Positions 1 to 7,647 are shown, numbered from the stretch's first letter. The stretch: 13,238 nt of DNA from CAWVVV01 sp964629165 (GCA_964629165.1 CAZVQJ010000063.1:1-13238), one strand, 5' to 3'. The notes: generated from the letters alone by a model not told the origin. Numbers and translations are program-made.

Positions 1-962
1 ATATGGGAAAAGACCGATTCGGCGTAGAAGCTTCGCAGCTGCTCATTAATCTCCGGCGCGATCGGCGAAAAACCGGAAACGGCCGCGTTTTCGGCGGCCT
101 GGCGGGCAGAGCTCGCGCCGGGAATGATGGTGGTTACCTGCGGATGATCGAGCAGCCACCGCAGTGCCCACTGCGCCATTGTCATGCCTCTCGGCACGAG
201 TGGCTTCAGTTCATCCGCCAGCCGCAGGCCCGTCTCAAAGGGCAGCCCGGCAAAGGTTTCCCCCACGTTGAAGGCCGCTCCCTCCCGGTTGTAGTTGCGG
301 TGGTCGGATTCCTCGAAGCGGGAATCGATCGAAAACTTCCCGGTCAGGAGGCCGCTCGCGAGCGGAAGCCGAACAATGACCCCCACTCCCTTCTCTGTCG
401 CTTGCGGGAGCAGTTCCCCGGCTGGCTTCTGCCGAAAGAGATTGAAGATGATCTGGATCGACGAGCACCCCGGCTGCCGGAGACACAACAAGCCTTCTTC
501 AACCGTCTCCACACTCGCCCCCCATCCTCGCAGCGTCCCCTCCTCGACGAGTTCATCGAGCCACCCAAAGATTTCACCGCGTTCGAGGACCGCCGCTGGC
601 ACGCAATGCAACTGGAGCAGGTCCAGGCGGTCCATCCCGAGGCGCTCGCAGGATCCTTCCACACCCTCGACGAGAGCCTCGCGTGTATAGCCGTCTGGAA
701 ACACGTTCACCCGCCCATGTTTGGTCGCGATCATCGGCCTCACGCCATGAGCCCGGCAAAACTCTCCCAGGAGGCGTTCGCTCCGACCGCCTCCGTAAAC
801 GTCCGCCGTGTCGAAAAACTCGACCCCGTTGAGATGGGCCGCTTCCAGGATCGCCAAGCCTTCCCGGTCGGACAGGCTCCCCCAGTCGCCACCGAGCTGC
901 CAGCATCCCAGGCCGATTTCCGACGTTTCCACGCCCAGTTTTGCAAATCCTCGCTCTCGCAT
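1..962 (-). CDS. Aldo/keto reductase (3' end beyond window)
   Basis: Predicted NAD(P)H-dependent oxidoreductase with the aldo/keto reductase TIM-barrel fold, cytosolic; the substrate cannot be told. The minus-strand frame is open from an ATG at 962 to the window edge (320 codons, no stop seen), so only a few C-terminal residues should be missing. It starts MRERGFAKLGVETSEIGLG, a typical family N-terminus. The catalytic tetrad is visible as D51 and Y56 (FFDTADVYGGG), K81 (IATKHGR) and H119 (LLQLHC). Near the C-terminus, IIPGASSARQAAEN is the usual cofactor 2'-phosphate binding region. GGAG lies 9 nt before the ATG and supports the start. It is the last visible gene of the minus-strand run, 81 bp after the ATP-grasp-like gene, so co-transcription is possible. 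The family call is firm; the physiological role is unknown. Confidence 0.9.
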   Translation of the reverse strand, partial: MRERGFAKLGVETSEIGLGCWQLGGDWGSLSDREGLAILEAAHLNGVEFFDTADVYGGGRSERLLGEFCRAHGVRPMIATKHGRVNVFPDGYTREALVEGVEGSCERLGMDRLDLLQLHCVPAAVLERGEIFGWLDELVEEGTLRGWGASVETVEEGLLCLRQPGCSSIQIIFNLFRQKPAGELLPQATEKGVGVIVRLPLASGLLTGKFSIDSRFEESDHRNYNREGAAFNVGETFAGLPFETGLRLADELKPLVPRGMTMAQWALRWLLDHPQVTTIIPGASSARQAAENAAVSGFSPIAPEINEQLRSFYAESVFSH

Positions 963-1043
963 GCCCGCAGTCTCCACTCCACAAGGACGCAACGCAATTG
1001 CCGAGTGTGCCCCTGTGCCCGAAGGTGGGTTTCGTTTTCTTCC

Positions 1044-2459
1044 TCAGGACCCGGCGGGCTCAGGAAGGTCCTCGACCACCTTGCAGGGCAACATGGCGGC
1101 ATCGCGCATGCCGTGGATGATTTTCTTATCGGCCGGGCAGACGGTCGCGAGGATGCCTCCGAGGGTCACCTCCTCGCCGACGACAAAGTAATAGGGACAG
1201 AGGCGCACGCGGCCATCCATCTGAAAGGTCTCCGTCTCGTTGGCGTAGATCGGATGGGGCAATCGCTGCGGTTTCCGGTATTCCTGAAGAATGGAGAGAT
1301 TTTTCGAAGCCTCACCGAGCGCATCCGCGAGACCATCAGCCCACTCCGCGCGCGACGCATCGGAACCGTAGAGCACGCTCCGCGCTCCCCAGGCATTCTC
1401 ATGAAAACCGCTCAGCTTCACGATCAGGTTGCGTTCGCGCTGCGAAGCATCGGCGAGCTGCTCCCATCGATGAATCGGCCGACCGCCGACTTCCGGAGCA
1501 TCGAGCACCGCGTTCGGTGGCAGGTCCACCGGGTCCATGATCCAACCATGCGGAATGATTTTTCGAAGGGTGCGGAGCGAGCGCTTCTTCAGGTTTTCGC
1601 GCCAGAAACCCTCAAGCCTTGGATGGTGAAAGAGCGCGAGGTTGAGCTTTTCTTCCTGAAACGGCCGCATCGGCGGTGTCACTACAAGAGGACCGTTCTG
1701 CAAGGTATCAAAAAGGAACTCCCGCAACGCGAGGTTCGGCAGGTCGAACAATTCCCAGAACCGATAGACGACATCAATCTCTTCGGGATTTCCGTCGATG
1801 TCCGCGCAGAGCGTGTCTCCCAAGGGCATCAAATCAGATGGATGGAGGCAATGGACACGCCGTCCGCGCCGCTGAAGTTCGGTCGCAAGCCATTCCATCT
1901 CTGGCCGGTAGGTCGCCGCTTCGTCCGACACCACGATCGTTATGAGCGGTGTCGTGCGGTCGGGACGAAGGGCGGCGAGCGCATCATAGAAATGGTCGAG
2001 CATCGCATCGGCCGCCCCGATGATCGCGCCGTCCTCCGCGTAGAGCCGGTTCAGGAACGCGGTCAGCCCGATGCCCCCCGGCACCGAATCCATCTCGGTC
2101 AGCGCGAAACCGTCCTCCGTCATAAGAAGATCCGGCCGAATCACGATCGGCACCTGCCCGCGGGCCTCGGCGCTTCTTGCGTGCGCAACCAGCTCGGGTG
2201 GTTTTCCCCGGTCGAGGTAGTCCGCCACCCATGGCGTGCGCTGGTCCCCGTTTCGAAGGATGTTCTTTCCCTCCGCCGAACGCTGATAGAGCTGTTCGAG
2301 CGCCCGGAAGAAATCACCGCAGGCCTCGCCGATCGCTTCGATCTCCCGTCGTTGAGCGGGCGACAGCGGAAAGGCTTCCGGAGAAAATCTCCAGGTCTTG
2401 TCTTCGAAGAGTTCCTGGCTCTCCAGGGCACGGCGAATATCGGCGTATGGAAGCGGCAT
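1044..2459 (-). CDS. ATP-grasp-like protein of unknown function
   Basis: A 471-residue soluble protein with no signal peptide or membrane segment. I do not recognise a named family, but the layout resembles circularly permuted ATP-grasp or glutathionylspermidine-synthase-like ligases. An acidic block near residues 107-131 (IRPDLLMTEDGFALTEMDSV) resembles their metal-binding part. A Rossmann-like stretch at about 172-240 (ITIVVSDEAATYRPEMEWLA, then DVVYRFWELFDL) follows. The C-terminal half has LIVKLSGFHENAWGARSV at 345-362, where K348 and the Gly would hold ATP phosphates, and LQEYRKP at 391-397 as a possible adenine hinge. A conserved-looking tail (PYYFVVGEE, KIIHGMRDAAMLPC) ends the protein. 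If so it would form an amide or peptide-like bond using ATP; this is inference. It starts 11 bp after prfB stops, so it is probably in the same transcript. The start is the first ATG and has only a weak, distant GAGG. Confidence 0.6.
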   Translation of the reverse strand: MPLPYADIRRALESQELFEDKTWRFSPEAFPLSPAQRREIEAIGEACGDFFRALEQLYQRSAEGKNILRNGDQRTPWVADYLDRGKPPELVAHARSAEARGQVPIVIRPDLLMTEDGFALTEMDSVPGGIGLTAFLNRLYAEDGAIIGAADAMLDHFYDALAALRPDRTTPLITIVVSDEAATYRPEMEWLATELQRRGRRVHCLHPSDLMPLGDTLCADIDGNPEEIDVVYRFWELFDLPNLALREFLFDTLQNGPLVVTPPMRPFQEEKLNLALFHHPRLEGFWRENLKKRSLRTLRKIIPHGWIMDPVDLPPNAVLDAPEVGGRPIHRWEQLADASQRERNLIVKLSGFHENAWGARSVLYGSDASRAEWADGLADALGEASKNLSILQEYRKPQRLPHPIYANETETFQMDGRVRLCPYYFVVGEEVTLGGILATVCPADKKIIHGMRDAAMLPCKVVEDLPEPAGS

Positions 2460-2470
2460 AATGATTCGGT

Positions 2471-3620
2471 TTAATCCTCGATGTGAATTTCCTTGTTACG
2501 TTGCCGCGGGCAACCCGCACGCAACCAGCCGTAGATGAATCGATTGAGATCACCGTCCATGACTCCCTGCACGTTCGACGTATCGAGGCCGGTTCGCAGG
2601 TCTTTCACCATCTGGTAGGGCTGAAAGACATACGAACGGATCTGGTTGCCCCAACCCATTTCACCCTTTTCGCCGTAGAACTTCTCCATTTCGGCCCGCT
2701 TCTCGTCCTCATATCGCTCATACAGGCGACTTTTCAGCATCTTCATCGCGGTTGCGCGGTTCTTGTGCTGCGAACGCTCGTTCTGACACTGGACAACAAT
2801 GTTCGTTGGAATGTGCGTCAACCGCACTGCCGAATCCGTCTTGTTGACATGCTGGCCGCCTTTTCCGGAAGCGCGATAGGTATCTTCCCGGATGTCTTCC
2901 TTGTCCATGTCGATATCGACATCGGCATCGTCCAATTCGGCGATCACATCGACCGCGCAGAAGGAGGTGTGGCGGCGGGCGTTGCTGTCGAAGGGGCTGA
3001 TCCGCACCAGCCTATGCACGCCCCGTTCGGCCTTCGCATAGCCGTAGGCGTTCGTCCCGATAATGCGGATCGTCGCATGATTGATGCCCGCTTCGTCACC
3101 CGGTGCGAGGTCGTCGATCTCTACCTTGTAGCCGTTGCGTTCCGCCCAGCGGGTATACATGCGCAGGAGCATTTCCGCCCAGTCGCAGCTTTCGGTACCG
3201 CCGGCACCCGCATTGATGCTCATAATGGCGTTGTTTGAATCGAGTTTTCCGGTGAGGAAACTCTGCAGCTCGAGTTGATCGAGTTTGCTCGTGAGCGCAC
3301 TCACTGTATCCGCAAACTCCTTCCGGAACTCAGCCGCATCGGCTTCGTCGGCCATCTCCACAAGCTCTTCGAGCGTCGCGAGATCGTCCAGCTTGCGGCG
3401 GAACTCGATCAACGGCTCAACCGATGCCTTCAGCTTGCTGGACTCCGTCGCCACCGCGTTCGCCTGCTCCTGCCTGTCCCAGAATCCCTCCTGAGACATC
3501 TGCTCGTCGAGCAGGCTGATTTTTTCCTGGCGGGCAGGGACGTCAAAGATACCTCCACAGGTAGCCGCATCGCTTGGTCAGTTCGTCACGCTGTTGCCGT
3601 ACTTCAGGATCCATTGCCAT
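2471..3620 (-). CDS. prfB: Peptide chain release factor 2, with programmed +1 frameshift
   Basis: RF2 recognises UGA and UAA stop codons on the ribosome and triggers peptide release. The gene is in two overlapping frames. Codons 1-25 run from ATG 3620 to CTT at 3548-3546. An in-frame TGA (3545-3543) is codon 26, and translation continues in the +1 frame from GAC at 3544 to TAA at 2471, giving about 382 residues. The N-terminal piece reads MAMDPEVRQQRDELTKRCGY and then LWRYL, and the shifted frame begins DVPARQEKISLLDEQ. The main domain has SPF at about 208-210 (the RF2 stop-codon-reading tripeptide, inside VRISPFDSN) and GGQ at about 254-256 (inside SGKGGQHVNKTDSAV), which catalyses peptidyl-tRNA hydrolysis. 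ATG 3614 is an alternative start two codons in. Known biology: low RF2 slows reading of the UGA and raises frameshifting, so the gene regulates itself. It lies between the zinc-ribbon gene (57 bp upstream) and the ATP-grasp-like gene (11 bp downstream). Confidence 0.97.
3543..3556 (-). promoter_or_regulatory. RF2 programmed +1 frameshift signal
   Basis: Read on the minus strand the signal is GGAGG (3556-3552), TAT, CTT (3548-3546), TGA (3545-3543), followed by C. GGAGG is an internal Shine-Dalgarno sequence perfectly complementary to the anti-SD core and sits 3 nt before the slippery CUU, the same spacing as in the classic RF2 site. The UGA followed by C is a poor termination context, which favours the shift. 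The ribosome slips from CUU to UUU and resumes at GAC. The UGA is codon 26, as in E. coli. Confidence 0.96.
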
Positions 3621-3677
3621 CCAGGGAAGGGTGAAGGGGCCCTTGCGCTTTTCAACCCCCAAAAGACGTTCGCCTCC

Positions 3678-4388
3678 TCAGTCGGCGTAGAGGATGCGGC
3701 CGCAACTGGAGCAAAGAACGAGTTCGTCCCCCCGGCGGGTTGAAATGCCGACATCGCTCGGGACCTTCAGGTGGCAGCCTTGGCATTTCCCGTCCACGAG
3801 TGGAACCACAATGGGCAGACGTTTCACCTGCCGCCGGACAAAATCGTATTGCCGCAGGGATTCTTCATCACTCACGGCGGTGCGGGCGTCGCGTAGTGCG
3901 GTCTCCGCTTCACCGACTTCGGCCCGGTTCACGGAAAGCGCCTCATCGATGGTTTTGAGGTGCGTTTCCAACGTGCTCACACGCGCGGCGACATCCCATT
4001 TTGTTTCCTCGAGCGCGGCCTTCGCGCGGTCGAGGTTATCGAGGAGGTCGAGGATCGCGGTTTCCTGATCGTCAATCGAGTCACGCAACCGGGTGATCTC
4101 ACTTTGGAGCGCGTCATATTCATCCTGCTTTTTGACCTGCAGCTGTTGCGTGCGATACCTGACAACCCGCTCTTCCGCAAGGGCGACCTCCCCTTCCAGT
4201 TCCTTGCGCCGCACCTCGAGGTTCCGCAAATCCACCTCCGCCTTCGACACCCGCTCCTTTTCTGCCGCTATCTCTCTCTCCGTCGTCTCCCGTTCGACTG
4301 GCCATTGCTCCAATTGGGCTTTGACCTGCGATACCCGCCGGTCCCGATCCTGAAGCACGAGAAGTTGAGCAAGCGAGTCAAAGGCCAT
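3678..4388 (-). CDS. Coiled-coil protein with C-terminal zinc ribbon (CT398/DUF164-like)
   Basis: A 236-residue cytosolic protein. Residues about 10-180 are highly charged heptad-like helix (runs rich in E, R, K, L and Q), predicted to form a long coiled-coil hairpin. The C-terminus is a C4 zinc ribbon with C202/C205 (KCQGCH) and C226/C229 (LCSSCG), followed by RILY. This is the zf-RING_7 or DUF164 architecture; the chlamydial member CT398 has been reported to bind the sigma-54 factor RpoN and type III secretion export parts. No RpoN or secretion gene is in this window, so the role here is open. GGAAG lies about 10 nt before ATG 4388. It lies between the GT4 gene (93 bp upstream, with two stem-loops between) and prfB. 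The family call is firm and the function is not. Confidence 0.85.
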   Translation of the reverse strand: MAFDSLAQLLVLQDRDRRVSQVKAQLEQWPVERETTEREIAAEKERVSKAEVDLRNLEVRRKELEGEVALAEERVVRYRTQQLQVKKQDEYDALQSEITRLRDSIDDQETAILDLLDNLDRAKAALEETKWDVAARVSTLETHLKTIDEALSVNRAEVGEAETALRDARTAVSDEESLRQYDFVRRQVKRLPIVVPLVDGKCQGCHLKVPSDVGISTRRGDELVLCSSCGRILYAD

Positions 4389-4442
4389 GGCCGTCAGCTT
4401 CCAAACTTGCCCCTCCCGCTGGCAAGCGTGAAGGCGCCCTCC

Positions 4443-4481
4443 GCCCTCCCGCAGGGCACATTTTCCCGGGTCCGCACCCGG
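4443..4481 (-). terminator. Two tandem stem-loops after the GT4 gene (possible terminator or processing signal)
   Basis: Directly after the glycosyltransferase stop (4482-4484), the minus strand has a perfect 6-bp stem CCGGGT/ACCCGG with a 4-nt loop (4481-4466). Ten bases on is a second perfect 5-bp stem GCCCT/AGGGC with a 5-nt loop (4457-4443). Neither is followed by a U-run on the minus strand, so this is not a standard Rho-independent terminator. It could attenuate read-through into the zinc-ribbon gene or protect the upstream mRNA 3' end. Confidence 0.35.
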
Positions 4482-5573
4482 TTACTCAAGATCCCGCAAA
4501 AAACGAAGGACCCCGGCCGCCTGGCGCTCCGCCGAAAAGGCTTCCCGCGCAAAGGCGGCACCGCGCTGCCCCATCCGCTTCCGATCCGCGGGGTTGGCGA
4601 TGAGGGTATCGAGGGCCGTGATAAATCCTTCACGGTCGCCTGCCTGGACGATCCGGCCGGACTCCCCCGGCAGGCAGGCTTCGCGCACCCCGCGGCAGTT
4701 GTCCGCCACGACCGGCAAACCGTGGCTCTGCGCTTCGATCAAGAAATTCGGAAGGGAGTCTTCGCCCGACGCCGAAACCGCGACATCGGCTGCGGAATAG
4801 AAGGGATGCGGGTCCCGCTGGTATCCCCAGAAGCGTATTTTCTCGGCGATCCCGAGAGATGCCGCGAGCCGTTCGCAGCGGGCGCGTTCAGACCCGTCCC
4901 CCACCAGCCAGAGTTCCCACGCTGGCAGATGCTCTCGGGCGGCGAGGAGCCGCATGCGCCGAATCAGTTCTCCATGCCGTTTGCCCCTTCGGAAACCAGC
5001 GACCTGCAAGAGCACGACGGTGTTCTCTCCAATGGCGCTGCGAGCACGCCATTTCCGGCGCGTCTCAAGGGCAGGCTTTGGGATTCCGCCGCTCAGGAGC
5101 GCATTGCGGACGACATGGATTCGTTCTGCGGGAACCCCCCGCTCCCGCAACCTCCGGAGCCACCAGCGGCTGTTTACGAGGACCGCACGGGTCATCCCGA
5201 GCGCTCCGATATGCCACGGAAAGAGGACCTTTCCGGTGCGGATCGTGGTCACCACACGAGTCGTCGGCCGCCGATCCTGAATCCACGCCGCAAGGCAGTT
5301 TGCGGTCCGTCCCATGCACAGGATCACCTCCGGACGCGCCTCATCGAGTACGTCCTGCAATCCAAGCGCAAGGAGGCTGATGCCAGTATCCACGGATTGG
5401 AGCACGCGCACCTTGTAGGGAGCCCCATCGAGCTGGTCGGCAAGCGGTCCACCGGGCCGAAAGAGAATGAGCGTCACCTCATCCTTTTCCTCGGCCGCCC
5501 GCTGGGCGAGATACAGCGTCTGCCGCTCCGTTCCACCGACCCGGAGATAGTCCTGAAGAATCACGAGGCGCAC
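4482..5573 (-). CDS. Glycosyltransferase family 4 (GT-B fold)
   Basis: A predicted 363-residue retaining glycosyltransferase that moves a sugar from a nucleotide-sugar donor, probably onto a cell-surface glycan or lipid carrier at the cytosolic face. The N-terminus (RLVILQDYLRVGGTERQTL) has the Rossmann strand and Gly-Gly loop of the acceptor domain. The C-terminal domain shows VGDGSERARCERLAASLG (224-241), FWGYQRDP, and EDSLPNFLIEAQSHGLPVVA (271-290), the donor-binding region. In the usual E-x7-E pair the first Glu appears to be Asp272, with Glu280 as the second. The start chosen is GTG 5573, two bases after the SDR stop, with AAAGGA 8 nt upstream. The frame stays open to an ATG at 5786, but that would overlap the SDR by over 200 bp and add low-complexity residues. 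Spacing indicates translational coupling with the SDR. Donor and acceptor are unknown. Confidence 0.88.
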   Translation of the reverse strand: MRLVILQDYLRVGGTERQTLYLAQRAAEEKDEVTLILFRPGGPLADQLDGAPYKVRVLQSVDTGISLLALGLQDVLDEARPEVILCMGRTANCLAAWIQDRRPTTRVVTTIRTGKVLFPWHIGALGMTRAVLVNSRWWLRRLRERGVPAERIHVVRNALLSGGIPKPALETRRKWRARSAIGENTVVLLQVAGFRRGKRHGELIRRMRLLAAREHLPAWELWLVGDGSERARCERLAASLGIAEKIRFWGYQRDPHPFYSAADVAVSASGEDSLPNFLIEAQSHGLPVVADNCRGVREACLPGESGRIVQAGDREGFITALDTLIANPADRKRMGQRGAAFAREAFSAERQAAGVLRFLRDLE

Positions 5574-5575
5574 CG

Positions 5576-6394
5576 TTATCGTCCTTTCAACCCGTAGTAA
5601 CGCAGGATGCATTTTCTCATCACGCGGCCCGGAAGGATGCGTGTCGCGACCGGGGCAAGACGCGATTGAAACCATGTCCCCGAGCGCACCGTGCCGCTGC
5701 GACCGCGCTGCAGGCACCGGAGGAGATCGTCTGCGGCCTGCCGCGGGAGCGGCCCGGCGGCGACATGCGCCTGCATTTTCCGCCATACCTCGGCGCGTTC
5801 ATCGTTGGTCGCGCCGTGGCGGGAGGTGACTTCATAAAATCCTGTTCGGTAATCGCCTGGCCGGAAATCGGTGATCTGGACGCCGCTGCCCCGCAGCTCG
5901 AGCATGAGGGATTGCGAGAATCCGGCGAGGCCCGCCTTGGCCGTGTTGTAGAAGGCGAGATAGGGCAACGGCAATTCCACGGCGAGCGAAGCCACGTTGA
6001 CGATGGCACCGTTCCGACGCCCTCGCATGGGCTCCACAACCGCCTGGGCAAGCCGCACGGGAGTGCCCACCATGACACGCCAATGGACCTCGAAAGCCGT
6101 CGTCGGAGCCGCCTCGAAGGGTCCGAAATCGGCAAAACCGGCGTTGTTTACCAGCACATCGACTTCCGCCAGCAATCCGGCGTGACGCTCGCAAAATAAC
6201 GCAAGCCCCTCCGCATCGCCAAAGTCGGCTTCGAGCCAGTGAACCCCTTCGACAATCGGTGCCTGTGCAGGATTTCGTGTCGTCCCGAAGACCGCCAAAC
6301 CTTCTGCCGCCAAGCGTTCCGCAAACGCACGACCCAGTCCACGGCTCGCGCCGGTGACCAATGCCGTTTTTCCAAAGGTGAATCGACTCGCCAT
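5576..6394 (-). CDS. Short-chain dehydrogenase/reductase (classical SDR)
   Basis: A predicted NAD(P)-dependent oxidoreductase of 272 residues, cytosolic, with a single Rossmann domain. The cofactor loop TGASRGLG is at 14-21 and the NNAG motif at 83-86. The catalytic Ser136 (VNVASLAVE) is 13 residues before Tyr149, and YNTAK gives Tyr149 and Lys153. The C-terminus is Arg-rich (TRILPGRVMRKCILRYYGLKGR) and might touch membrane or nucleic acid, but this is only an impression. The ATG at 6394 is preferred over an in-frame TTG at 6400; no clear Shine-Dalgarno was seen for either. It is the first gene of the minus-strand run, diverges from a GT4 gene 52 bp away, and its stop is two bases from the next GT4 start, so it probably acts in the same surface-glycan or lipid pathway. 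The substrate cannot be read from sequence. Confidence 0.9.
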   Translation of the reverse strand: MASRFTFGKTALVTGASRGLGRAFAERLAAEGLAVFGTTRNPAQAPIVEGVHWLEADFGDAEGLALFCERHAGLLAEVDVLVNNAGFADFGPFEAAPTTAFEVHWRVMVGTPVRLAQAVVEPMRGRRNGAIVNVASLAVELPLPYLAFYNTAKAGLAGFSQSLMLELRGSGVQITDFRPGDYRTGFYEVTSRHGATNDERAEVWRKMQAHVAAGPLPRQAADDLLRCLQRGRSGTVRSGTWFQSRLAPVATRILPGRVMRKCILRYYGLKGR

Positions 6395-6446
6395 GACCAA
6401 ACCGCGTCAAGATGCTGCCGCCCAATTTGTTGCGCAAGGGCAATTG
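6395..6446. promoter_or_regulatory. Divergent intergenic region with nested palindromes
   Basis: This 52-bp gap must serve both the SDR (minus) and the GT4 gene (plus) unless their promoters lie inside the neighbouring genes. It holds a perfect 8-bp palindrome TTGCGCAA (6430-6437) inside an inverted repeat CAATT (6423-6427) / AATTG (6442-6446), with centres one base apart. AAGGG (6436-6440) is the Shine-Dalgarno of the plus-strand gene. No clear -35/-10 pair was found on either strand. An operator role is a guess. Confidence 0.3.
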
Positions 6447-7592
6447 ATGGCAGAACAGCTCCTGATTCTCACTCACGAATTCGCGCCCAGCCACGGCGGT
6501 ATTGCGACCTATGTCGAGGAAACCGCGCGGGCCGCGCAGGCCCTCGGCTGGCCGGTGACGATTCTCGCGCCGCGCACGGCCGTGGCGACGACCGAGACGG
6601 ACTGGCGCGTCATCGCCACACCGGTCAGAGGCACCCAGGGCTGGATAGAGCGCCTTCGGATGCGGCGCACTGTTTCGCTTCTTGATCTGGATTGGAAGGA
6701 TACCACTCTCTGGCTGCCCGAGCCGGGACCGCAACGCCTCTGGCTCTACTCCACGTTCCTCGGACTTCCCACTCCGCAGAGACTCGTGCTCACCTTTCAC
6801 GGGTCGGAGATCCTCCGCTACCGCGCGCTTCCTCACCGTCGTCACACCTTCCGCGGGATGGTTCATCGGGCCTCGACCGTCGGGGTCGTCTCCGGCGCGG
6901 TGGCCGGCCTTCTCGCCTCTGTCGTGCCGTTCCTTGCACATCCTCCGGTGCTCGTTCCAGGCGCCGTGCGGACGCCACTGTCCGACGCCCTCGCCCATCC
7001 CGCCCCCCGGAACCCGGATCGTGAAATGATCGAGATCCTCACCGTCGGGCGTATTCACCCGCGGAAGGGACAACTCGAAGTGGTTGAGGCCATCGGCCGC
7101 CTTTCCGAATTCCTCCGCAAGCGGATTTGTTACCGCATGGTGGGACCCGTGGTCCGTCCCGGCTACCTCGATCGGATCCGCTCCCGGGCAGCGGAGATCG
7201 GCGTGCGACTGGAAGGACCCGAGACGATCGAAGGGATCACTGGGCTTGCCGAAGCCTACCAACGCGCGGATGTCTTTGTCCTCGCGAGCGTGGCTCAGCG
7301 ACAGAGCATCGAAGGATTCGGACTGGCTTACCTCGAGGCGGCGGCGGCCGGATGCCCGGTCGTGGCAACCGATTCGGGCGGTGCCGGCGAGGCCGTCGGG
7401 CCGGAAAGCGGGATCGTCGTCCCTCCGGGCGATTCGGCTGCGCTTGCGGGCGCTCTTGAAGCACTCTGCGCCAACCCCAAAGAACGGGAGGCCCTCGGTC
7501 AGGCGGCTCCCCTCTGGGCCTCCCAGTTCTCGTGGCAGAAGAATGCCCATCGACTTTTTGGAGATCCCGGACAATTAAAAGAGAACGAATAG
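6447..7592 (+). CDS. Glycosyltransferase family 4 (GT-B fold)
   Basis: A predicted 381-residue retaining glycosyltransferase for a nucleotide-sugar donor. The N-terminus MAEQLLILTHEFAPSHGGIA has the Gly-Gly acceptor loop at 17-18. LTFHGSEILRY (115-125) is the usual HGS segment of the acceptor domain. The C-terminal donor domain begins with LTVGRIHPRKGQLEVVEA (199-215), where R202 and K207 would contact donor phosphates. It continues with the E-x7-E motif at E289 and E297 (IEGFGLAYLEAAAAG) and VVATDSGGAGE. ATG 6447 is chosen because AAGGG sits 6 nt before it; an in-frame ATG at 6393 would overlap the divergent SDR. It is followed 47 bp later by a GT8-like gene and probably co-transcribed with it. 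It resembles but does not duplicate the other GT4 at 4482-5573, so the two probably add different sugars. Confidence 0.9.
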   Translation: MAEQLLILTHEFAPSHGGIATYVEETARAAQALGWPVTILAPRTAVATTETDWRVIATPVRGTQGWIERLRMRRTVSLLDLDWKDTTLWLPEPGPQRLWLYSTFLGLPTPQRLVLTFHGSEILRYRALPHRRHTFRGMVHRASTVGVVSGAVAGLLASVVPFLAHPPVLVPGAVRTPLSDALAHPAPRNPDREMIEILTVGRIHPRKGQLEVVEAIGRLSEFLRKRICYRMVGPVVRPGYLDRIRSRAAEIGVRLEGPETIEGITGLAEAYQRADVFVLASVAQRQSIEGFGLAYLEAAAAGCPVVATDSGGAGEAVGPESGIVVPPGDSAALAGALEALCANPKEREALGQAAPLWASQFSWQKNAHRLFGDPGQLKENE

Positions 7593-7624
7593 TCTCGTCT
7601 CTCCCTGCTGACCGCCATTTCCCT

Positions 7625-7647
7625 GATGACCTTCGGCCGATGACCTT
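7625..7647 (+). repeat. Short direct repeat at the GT8 start, with a minicistron
   Basis: GATGACCTT occurs twice, at 7625-7633 and 7639-7647, 14 bp apart. The second copy holds the GT8 start codon. From the first copy an ATG at 7626 reads M-T-F-G-R and stops at TGA 7641-7643, overlapping the GT8 ATG in the ATGA arrangement typical of translational coupling. No ribosome-binding site precedes the mini-ORF, so it may be a chance product of a small duplication. Confidence 0.35.

Noticed and set aside
3..2474. An 823-codon plus-strand open frame
   Set aside because: It runs antisense to the aldo/keto reductase and the ATP-grasp-like gene, has a low-complexity Arg/Pro/His-rich translation and no recognisable domain. 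It is a codon-bias shadow in G+C-rich DNA.
3543..3545. In-frame TGA in prfB read as a frameshift mutation or pseudogene
   Set aside because: The surrounding GGAGG-TAT-CTT-TGA-C is the conserved RF2 programmed frameshift signal, and the downstream frame is intact to the normal C-terminus.
3960..5597. A 545-codon plus-strand open frame
   Set aside because: Antisense to the zinc-ribbon and GT4 genes, whose family motifs are clear; no domain in the translation.
5574..5786. N-terminal extension of the minus-strand GT4 to an ATG at 5786
   Set aside because: It would overlap the SDR by more than 200 bp and adds 71 low-complexity residues before the usual GT4 first strand; GTG 5573 has a good Shine-Dalgarno.
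5832..7574. A 580-codon minus-strand open frame
   Set aside because: It crosses the SDR in the wrong frame and is antisense to the plus-strand GT4; no motifs.
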